Source: Acidovorax kalamii (lineage in GTDB: Bacteria > Pseudomonadota > Gammaproteobacteria > Burkholderiales > Burkholderiaceae_C). Taken from it: DNA of 64,000 nt. The notes beneath the pieces were generated by a model. It was not told where the DNA came from, searched no databases, and worked only from the letters and a program-made list of their open reading frames with translations. Shown here piece by piece: positions 58,940 to 64,000 of this stretch. The DNA is taken from the NCBI RefSeq assembly GCF_002245625.1, contig NZ_NOIG01000014.1, forward strand, positions 1 to 64,000, in the 5' to 3' direction. Position 1 is the stretch's first letter. Every line of letters starts with the position of its first letter. Position numbers and translations under genes: made by a program.

Positions 58940-61006
58940 TCAAGCCGTTGCGGTGTTCACGCCCAACAAAATCTTGCGTTTTTGCTCCAGAGCCCGGTAG
59001 CGCTCCAGGGCCGAGGGGTCCTGGGCGGCCTGCAGCATCAGCAGCTTCTGCTGCTCGGCGATGTCCTCGATGAGCATGCGGTTCAGCAAATCGCGCAGCT
59101 CCAGCCGGAGTTCGGCCAGCTCGCCCTCGGTCTGGGCGTGGGCGCCGGTCATCACCTTCACCGCCAGGTCTTCGCATTCGTGGTCGCGCAGACTTTCGCG
59201 CAGCACGGCCCAGGCCAGGGGGCCGTGTTCGTGGAACTGCGCTTCCAGCCAGGTGAACAGCGGGCCGTGGGGCGAGGGCTGGGCGCACAGCGCGGCATGG
59301 TCGTCATGGGTCAGCTCTTCGAGAAACGCCATGTGCGACAACAGCAGCCGCGCGGCGTGGTCGGCCCGGCCCATGGCGGGCGTGCGGGGCAGGCGCGGCT
59401 GGGGCGGCCAAGGCGCGTCCTTGTCGCGCTTGCTCCATTTGCCGTTGCTGCCCTTTTTCCAGTCGCCACCGCCACTGTTCTTGCGGAACGGGGGCTTGCC
59501 GCCGCCGTAACCACCAGCGCCAGGGGCCTCGTAGCCGCCGGATGTGCCCCCGCCACCCACGTATTCGGGCTCGTGGTGGGGCTGCCAGCCGTCCAGGTCG
59601 GGGGGCGGCATGTCGCCCCAGGGGGGCTCATCGGCATAGGGGCTGGCGGCCGGGGCCTGGGGGCGCGGTGCCGGGGCGGGCACACGTGCAGGCTCACGGG
59701 CACCGCCACCAGAGTTCCACAGCTCCGACAGGTCGCGTGCGTTGAGCTGGGTGAGTTCGGCCAGTTCGCCCAGCAGCTGGCGCTTGAGCACGCCGTCGGG
59801 CAGGGCCGTCCACAGCGGGCGGGCGTTGCTCGCCATGTGGGCGCGGCCCTCGGCCGTGGCCAGGTCGCAGCCTTCGCTGGCCGATTCGACCAGAAAGCGG
59901 CTGAGCGGCACGGCGTTGCCCACATGCTGGGCGAAGGCGTCGGTGCCGTGGGCGCGGATGAAGCTGTCCGGGTCGTGCTCGGCGGGCAGGAAGAGAAACT
60001 TGATGCTGCGCGTGTCGGTGGCGTGGGGCAGGGCCCCGTCGAGCGCCTTGCGCGCGGCGCGGCGGCCCGCGTTGTCGCCGTCAAAGCTGAACACCACCGC
60101 GTCCGTAAAACGCAGCAGCTTGTGCACATGCTCGGGCGTGCAGGCCGTGCCCAGGGTGGCCACGGCGTTCGGAAACCCGAGCTGCGCCAGCGCCACCACA
60201 TCCATGTAGCCTTCGGTGACCAGGGCATAGCCGTGCTCGCGGATGGCAGTGCGGGCCTCGAACAGGCCGTACAGCTCGCGGCCCTTGTGGAACACCGGGG
60301 TTTCGGGCGAGTTGAGGTACTTGGGTTTGTCGTCGCCCAGCACCCGGCCGCCAAAGCCGATGCATTCGCCCTTCACGTTGCGGATGGGGAACATCACCCG
60401 GTCGCGAAACCGGTCGTAGCGCTTGTCCTGTCCCTCTTCGCCCACGATGACCAGGCCGCTTTCCTCCAGCAGCGGGTCGTCGTAGCGCGGGAACACGCTG
60501 GCCAGGCTGCGCCAGCCCTCGGGCGCATAGCCCAGCCCGTAGCGCTTGGCCACGGCGCCCGACACGCCCCGGCCCTTGAAGTAGCCAATGGCGCGCTGCG
60601 ACTCGCGCAGGTGGCGGCGGTAGGCATCGGCGGCTTTCTCGAGCACGTCGCTCAGCGTGGCCTGCTTCTGGCGGGCGGCGGCGGCGCGCTCGCGCTCCTG
60701 GGGCGAGATGTCGTCGTCAGGCACCTGCAGGCCCACGCCCTGGGCCAGGTCCTGCACGGCCTCGACGAAACCCATGCCTGCGTGGTCCATCAAGAAGCTG
60801 ATGGCGTTGCCGTTTTTGCCGCAGCCAAAGCAGTGATAGAACTGCTTGGCGGGGCTGACGCTGAAAGATGGCGACTTTTCCCCGTGGAAAGGGCACAGTC
60901 CCATGAAGTTGGCCCCGCCTTTCTTCAGTTGAACGTAGCGGCCCACAATGTCGACCACATCGACGCGGGCAAGCAGTTCCTGGATGAAAGACTGAGGGAT
61001 CGTCAC
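58940..61006 (-). CDS. dnaG: DNA primase
   Basis: Primase of 688 residues making RNA primers for replication. The zinc-binding N-domain has CPFHGEKSPSF and FYHCFGCGKNG. The TOPRIM core has VTEGYMDVVALAQLG and FSFDGDNAGRRAARKAL. A Gly/Pro/Lys-rich linker (PYADEPPWGDMPPPDLDG through GGYGGGKPPFRKNSGGGDW) joins it to a helical helicase-binding C-domain (LRLELRDLLNRMLIEDIAEQ). The GTG at 61006 is chosen as the start because it gives VTIPQSFIQELLARVD, the normal beginning; an open frame of 25 codons upstream lacks homology. Transcription towards rpoD is usual. Confidence 0.96.
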   Translation of the reverse strand: MTIPQSFIQELLARVDVVDIVGRYVQLKKGGANFMGLCPFHGEKSPSFSVSPAKQFYHCFGCGKNGNAISFLMDHAGMGFVEAVQDLAQGVGLQVPDDDISPQERERAAAARQKQATLSDVLEKAADAYRRHLRESQRAIGYFKGRGVSGAVAKRYGLGYAPEGWRSLASVFPRYDDPLLEESGLVIVGEEGQDKRYDRFRDRVMFPIRNVKGECIGFGGRVLGDDKPKYLNSPETPVFHKGRELYGLFEARTAIREHGYALVTEGYMDVVALAQLGFPNAVATLGTACTPEHVHKLLRFTDAVVFSFDGDNAGRRAARKALDGALPHATDTRSIKFLFLPAEHDPDSFIRAHGTDAFAQHVGNAVPLSRFLVESASEGCDLATAEGRAHMASNARPLWTALPDGVLKRQLLGELAELTQLNARDLSELWNSGGGAREPARVPAPAPRPQAPAASPYADEPPWGDMPPPDLDGWQPHHEPEYVGGGGTSGGYEAPGAGGYGGGKPPFRKNSGGGDWKKGSNGKWSKRDKDAPWPPQPRLPRTPAMGRADHAARLLLSHMAFLEELTHDDHAALCAQPSPHGPLFTWLEAQFHEHGPLAWAVLRESLRDHECEDLAVKVMTGAHAQTEGELAELRLELRDLLNRMLIEDIAEQQKLLMLQAAQDPSALERYRALEQKRKILLGVNTATA

Positions 61007-61065
61007 GCGGTGTATTGTCCGCGTAAACTGTTTGTTACCAGTTATTACAAAGCGGGGCTTTCGGC

Positions 61066-62160
61066 ATGGCGTGCATGGCATGGCAGCAAGCAGCAGGCAC
61101 TGGGCCGCATCAGGTGCGGCGCCGCAGTGCGGCGGCAGCGTTGCTGGCCGCAGGCCTGGGGGCGGTGCTGCCTGGCCCGGCGCAAGCCGCCACGGTGCTG
61201 CGCGTGCTGGCCTGGCCGGGGTATGCCGATGCCGACTTTGTGGCCGTGTTCGAGAAGCGCCACGGGGTCAAGGTCGAGATCACCACCGTGGCCTCCGACG
61301 ACGTCCTGCGCGCCAAGCTGGCCAGCCCGGGCGGCCCCGGGTTTGACCTGGTCGCCGCCAACACCGCCGAAATCGCGCGCCTGGTGGACCAGAAGATGCT
61401 GACACCGTTGCCCGTAAGCAACATTCCCAACACGGCGCGCCAGCTGCCGCGTTTTCGGCAACTGCAGTCCATCGCAGGCATCACCGCGTGGGGCGAGGTG
61501 TATGCCATGCCCTTCACCTATTCCGAGATGGGGCTGGTCTACGACCGCCAGCAGTTCAGCACGCCCCCGGACTCGGTTGCCGTGCTGTGGGACCCGCGCT
61601 GGCAGGGCAAGGTGCTGGCATTTGACGGCAGCAGCCATGGATTTTCGCTGGCCGCCATGCACCGGGGGCTGGCGCCGTTTCGCATTGATCCCGACCGTTT
61701 CAGCTCGCTGGCCAGGGACCTGGTGGCCCTGCGTCGCAACGTGCGCTCTTTCTACAGCCTGCCCGAGGAGTCGGTGGAGCTGTTCCGCAAGCACAAGGTG
61801 GCCGTGATGCACGCCAACTACGGCCAGCAGCAGCTCAAGCAGTTGCGCGATGCGGGGCTGGACGTGGGCTATGTGGTGCCCAAAGAGGGCGCGCTGGCCT
61901 GGCTCGACTGCTGGGCCATTACCCGTCGATCCACCAAGGTGGCCCTGGCTGCGGAGTGGATCAACTACATGCTTGACCCGGCGCTGAGCCGCGAATTCAC
62001 CCGGCGCCAGGGCCTGGCCAACACGCTGGAGGAGCCACCCGCCCTGTCGGGGGATGTGCCCATGGGGCCCATCGTCTGGCTGGAGCCGGTGGAGGACGAA
62101 ACCCGGCGCGCGCAACTGTGGCAGCGCATCGTGGCGGGCGACCGCCCGGCGAGGTTCTGA
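61066..62160 (+). CDS. PotD/PotF-like periplasmic binding protein
   Basis: Exported type II binding protein of 364 residues of the spermidine/putrescine (SBP_bac_8-like) group. A signal peptide ends GPAQAATV. LRVLAWPGYADADFVAVFEK is the family's opening, where PotD has LYFYNWTEYVP, followed by GFDLVAANTAEIARLVDQKM, the hinge GEVYAMPFTYSEMGLVYDRQ and ALAWLDCWAI. No transporter genes follow. Instead the next gene, 3 bases after the stop, is a Cache-HAMP diguanylate cyclase. This recalls the NspS-MbaA pair of Vibrio cholerae, in which a PotD-like protein feeds polyamine signals to a c-di-GMP enzyme. Ligand and pairing are inferred. Confidence 0.88.
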   Translation: MACMAWQQAAGTGPHQVRRRSAAAALLAAGLGAVLPGPAQAATVLRVLAWPGYADADFVAVFEKRHGVKVEITTVASDDVLRAKLASPGGPGFDLVAANTAEIARLVDQKMLTPLPVSNIPNTARQLPRFRQLQSIAGITAWGEVYAMPFTYSEMGLVYDRQQFSTPPDSVAVLWDPRWQGKVLAFDGSSHGFSLAAMHRGLAPFRIDPDRFSSLARDLVALRRNVRSFYSLPEESVELFRKHKVAVMHANYGQQQLKQLRDAGLDVGYVVPKEGALAWLDCWAITRRSTKVALAAEWINYMLDPALSREFTRRQGLANTLEEPPALSGDVPMGPIVWLEPVEDETRRAQLWQRIVAGDRPARF

Positions 62161-62163
62161 CAC

Positions 62164-63837
62164 ATGGGCATGCAGCGCATGACATGGGGCATTGCACTGC
62201 GCCTGGGGGTGCTGCTGGCCTCGTTCAGCGTGTTTGCGGCCATCCTGGCGGGCTACTACACCTTTGACTCGAGCCGCGACCGTCTGCAGGGGCGGGCCGA
62301 ACGTGCGCTGATGGCCACCACGCAGGTGCTGGCGCGCCACATGCAGGCCGGGTTCGGCACGGTCGCGCGCGATACGTCCTTTCTGGCCAGCGTGGCAGCG
62401 CAGGAGCCTGACCGGAACCGCCTCGCCGAGATCTTCCGCGCCAGCCTGGCCGCGCACCCCAGCTACCTGCAGATCCGTTTCATCAGCGCCTGGGACTACG
62501 GTCTGGAGCTGGTGCGCATCGACCGCCAGGGTGGGGTGCCCGTGCGGATTGCCGACGAAGCGCTGCAGGAGAAGGCCCATTTCCCCTTTGTGTTCGAAGC
62601 CCTGGCGCTGTCGGCGGGGGAGGTCTATGTGTCCGAATTCGGCATCAACCACGAGGGCTCCCCGGGCGAGGAAGCGGTGCCGGTGTTCAACATGGCTTCG
62701 CCCGTGGTGCAGGGCGGCAAGGTGCAGGGGGTGGTGGTGGTGCGCGTGGCGGCCGAGCCGTTCTTGCGCAACTTCGATGCCGCGCTGCCAACGCCCTATG
62801 GTTTTTACCTCAGCAACCGCTGGGGCGACTTCCTGGTGCACCCCGATGCCACCCAGACCTTTGGCTTTGACCGGGGCCAGCGCATCCTGATCCAGGACAG
62901 CTTTGCGCCGGTGGCGGCGCTGGTCGAGGGGCGTGCCCAGGAGGCCGTGCTCAGCCGGCCCGGCTCCGACGACGACGAGGCGCGCGTGTTCTCGTTTGTG
63001 CGCATGCCCTTTGGCGGCGAGGAGGAAGGGCGCTTCATGGTGGTGGGCCTATCGCAGCCCCTGGCTGCCGTGCAGGGCGAGGTGCTGGACCTGGGCCGCA
63101 GCATCCTCAAGATCCTGCTGGTGCTCAGCCTGGTGGGCGTGGTGCTGGCGGCGGGCGTGTCGCGGGTGGTCACGCAGCCGCTGCAGGCCATGGTGGCGGC
63201 CGCGCAGGCGTTCTCGAAGGGGCTGGCGCATGGTGCGCTGCCTGTGCACCGCAAGGACGAGGTGGGCGAGCTGGCCCGCAGCTTCCACGACATGGAGCAG
63301 CAGATCAGCCGCCAGATCACCGAGTTGAACGCCAGCCGCGACGCCATGGCCCACCTGGCGCACCACGATGCACTCACCGGCCTGCCCAACCGCCGCATGT
63401 TCGAGCAGCGCCTGGCGCAGGCGCTCGAACTCTCGCGCCGCAGCGGCCGCGACTGCGCCCTGCTGTTTGTGGACCTGGACGACTTCAAGGCCATCAACGA
63501 CACGCGCGGCCACGCCGTGGGTGACCTGGTGCTGCAGGCCGTGGCCCGCGTCATCCTGGGCGCCGTGCGGCAGGCCGACACCGTGGCCCGGCTGGCGGGC
63601 GACGAGTTCACCGTGCTGTGTGAAAACGTGGACTCGGAAGAAGCCGCGCTGCAGATCGTGGCCAAGCTGGAGCAGGCCTTTGCGCCACCGCTGGACATCG
63701 AGGGCCAGCCCTTCCCGGTGCGTGCCAGCATCGGCGTGAGCCTGTTCCCGCGCGACGCCCAGGACGCGCACACGCTGCTGGCCAGCGCCGACGCGGCCAT
63801 GTACCGTGTCAAGCAAAGCCACCGCCGCAGCGTTTGA
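62164..63837 (+). CDS. Diguanylate cyclase with periplasmic Cache and HAMP domains
   Basis: Membrane diguanylate cyclase of 557 residues. Helix 1 (LGVLLASFSVFAAILAGYYT) and helix 2 (LLVLSLVGVVLAAGVSRVV, about 317-337) frame a double-Cache-like periplasmic sensor. A HAMP domain (RVVTQPLQAMVAAAQAF) and a short coil lead to a GGDEF domain from about residue 400 (HHDALTGLPNRRMFEQRL). The active-site loop is AGDEF (478-482), an accepted variant of GGDEF. The inhibitory I-site RQAD (469-472) stands five residues upstream, so product feedback is likely. It makes c-di-GMP from GTP. Translation probably follows directly from the PotD-like gene 3 bases away, which may supply its ligand-bound partner. 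Confidence 0.93.
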   Translation: MGMQRMTWGIALRLGVLLASFSVFAAILAGYYTFDSSRDRLQGRAERALMATTQVLARHMQAGFGTVARDTSFLASVAAQEPDRNRLAEIFRASLAAHPSYLQIRFISAWDYGLELVRIDRQGGVPVRIADEALQEKAHFPFVFEALALSAGEVYVSEFGINHEGSPGEEAVPVFNMASPVVQGGKVQGVVVVRVAAEPFLRNFDAALPTPYGFYLSNRWGDFLVHPDATQTFGFDRGQRILIQDSFAPVAALVEGRAQEAVLSRPGSDDDEARVFSFVRMPFGGEEEGRFMVVGLSQPLAAVQGEVLDLGRSILKILLVLSLVGVVLAAGVSRVVTQPLQAMVAAAQAFSKGLAHGALPVHRKDEVGELARSFHDMEQQISRQITELNASRDAMAHLAHHDALTGLPNRRMFEQRLAQALELSRRSGRDCALLFVDLDDFKAINDTRGHAVGDLVLQAVARVILGAVRQADTVARLAGDEFTVLCENVDSEEAALQIVAKLEQAFAPPLDIEGQPFPVRASIGVSLFPRDAQDAHTLLASADAAMYRVKQSHRRSV

Positions 63838-63930
63838 GTTAGCGCCCTGGCGCTGGCTCTGCGCATGGTGTTGCCTTCGTGTCAGCCTGCGGCGCTAGGC
63901 TGTGTCCTGTTCACCTTCTCGCACCCGCCC

Positions 63931-64000
63931 ATGACCTCCATCTTCGACCAGCACCTGCCCCGCAATGAAGCCAACTTTGCCGCCCTGTCGCCCCTGTCGT
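63931..64000 (+). CDS. Acyl-CoA synthetase, 5' end only
   Basis: The last 70 bases start an open frame MTSIFDQHLPRNEANFAALS that runs off the window. This beginning (IFDxxLPRNxANxxxLxPLS) is, as I recall, common to one group of bacterial AMP-forming acyl-CoA synthetases, but no catalytic motif is visible. The start ATG follows CACCCGCCC without a clear ribosome-binding site. The 93 bases between the cyclase and this start hold nothing recognisable. Confidence 0.5.
   Translation, partial: MTSIFDQHLPRNEANFAALSPLS

Overview
The window looks like chromosome of a high-G+C beta-proteobacterium of the family Comamonadaceae (Acidovorax/Comamonas-like). This is inferred from several Bug/TctC-type periplasmic binding proteins, an RpoD with a long Lys/Ala/Pro-rich N-terminus, a nag-type salicylate/gentisate cluster, and dispersed intergenic hairpins of the kind common in that family. 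No rRNA, tRNA, CRISPR array, integrase or intact insertion sequence was recognised.

Layout. 1-6020: a heavy-metal RND efflux operon (partial outer-membrane factor, small His-rich envelope protein, membrane-fusion protein, CzcA/CusA-like pump, small periplasmic His-rich protein). 6534-12974 (minus): a ribose-type ABC importer (binding protein, double ATPase, two permeases) with a DECR-like SDR and an alpha/beta hydrolase. 13203-16222: a Leu/Ile/Val-type binding protein divergent from an acyl-CoA ligase. 16353-20622: porin, an MCP with a C-terminal Cache-like domain, and a PAS histidine kinase with a NarL-type regulator.

20623-30951 is the accessory region and visibly richer in A+T. It holds a two-gene short prokaryotic Argonaute system: an Mrr-like nuclease-TIR-APAZ protein translationally coupled to a catalytically dead MID-PIWI protein. 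It is followed by an undescribed three-gene set of exported proteins: a Cys-rich protein with a stanniocalcin-like cysteine pattern, a 1242-residue helical protein whose C-terminus resembles the TcB-binding end of TcA toxins, and a TPR-like protein.

30952-40138 encodes a complete salicylate-to-central-metabolism route: salicylate 5-hydroxylase (NagG/H, ferredoxin NagAb, two candidate reductases), gentisate dioxygenase, fumarylpyruvate hydrolase, GSH-dependent maleylpyruvate isomerase, a Bug binding protein and a NagR/DntR-like LysR regulator. A NahR/NagR-type operator and a sigma70 promoter lie just upstream. 40336-46999: a beta-helix protein, the PEP synthase regulator and PEP synthase (divergent), and a two-subunit Na+/solute symporter. 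47161-56036: a small hypothetical protein, an FKBP isomerase, an HxlR regulator, and a LysR regulator divergent from an HMG-CoA-lyase/CoA-transferase/Bug operon, then an MCP and another Bug protein. 56295-61006: housekeeping rpoD and dnaG. 61066-63837: a PotD-like binding protein coupled to a Cache-HAMP diguanylate cyclase, possibly a small-molecule-to-c-di-GMP sensor. The window ends in the first codons of an acyl-CoA synthetase.
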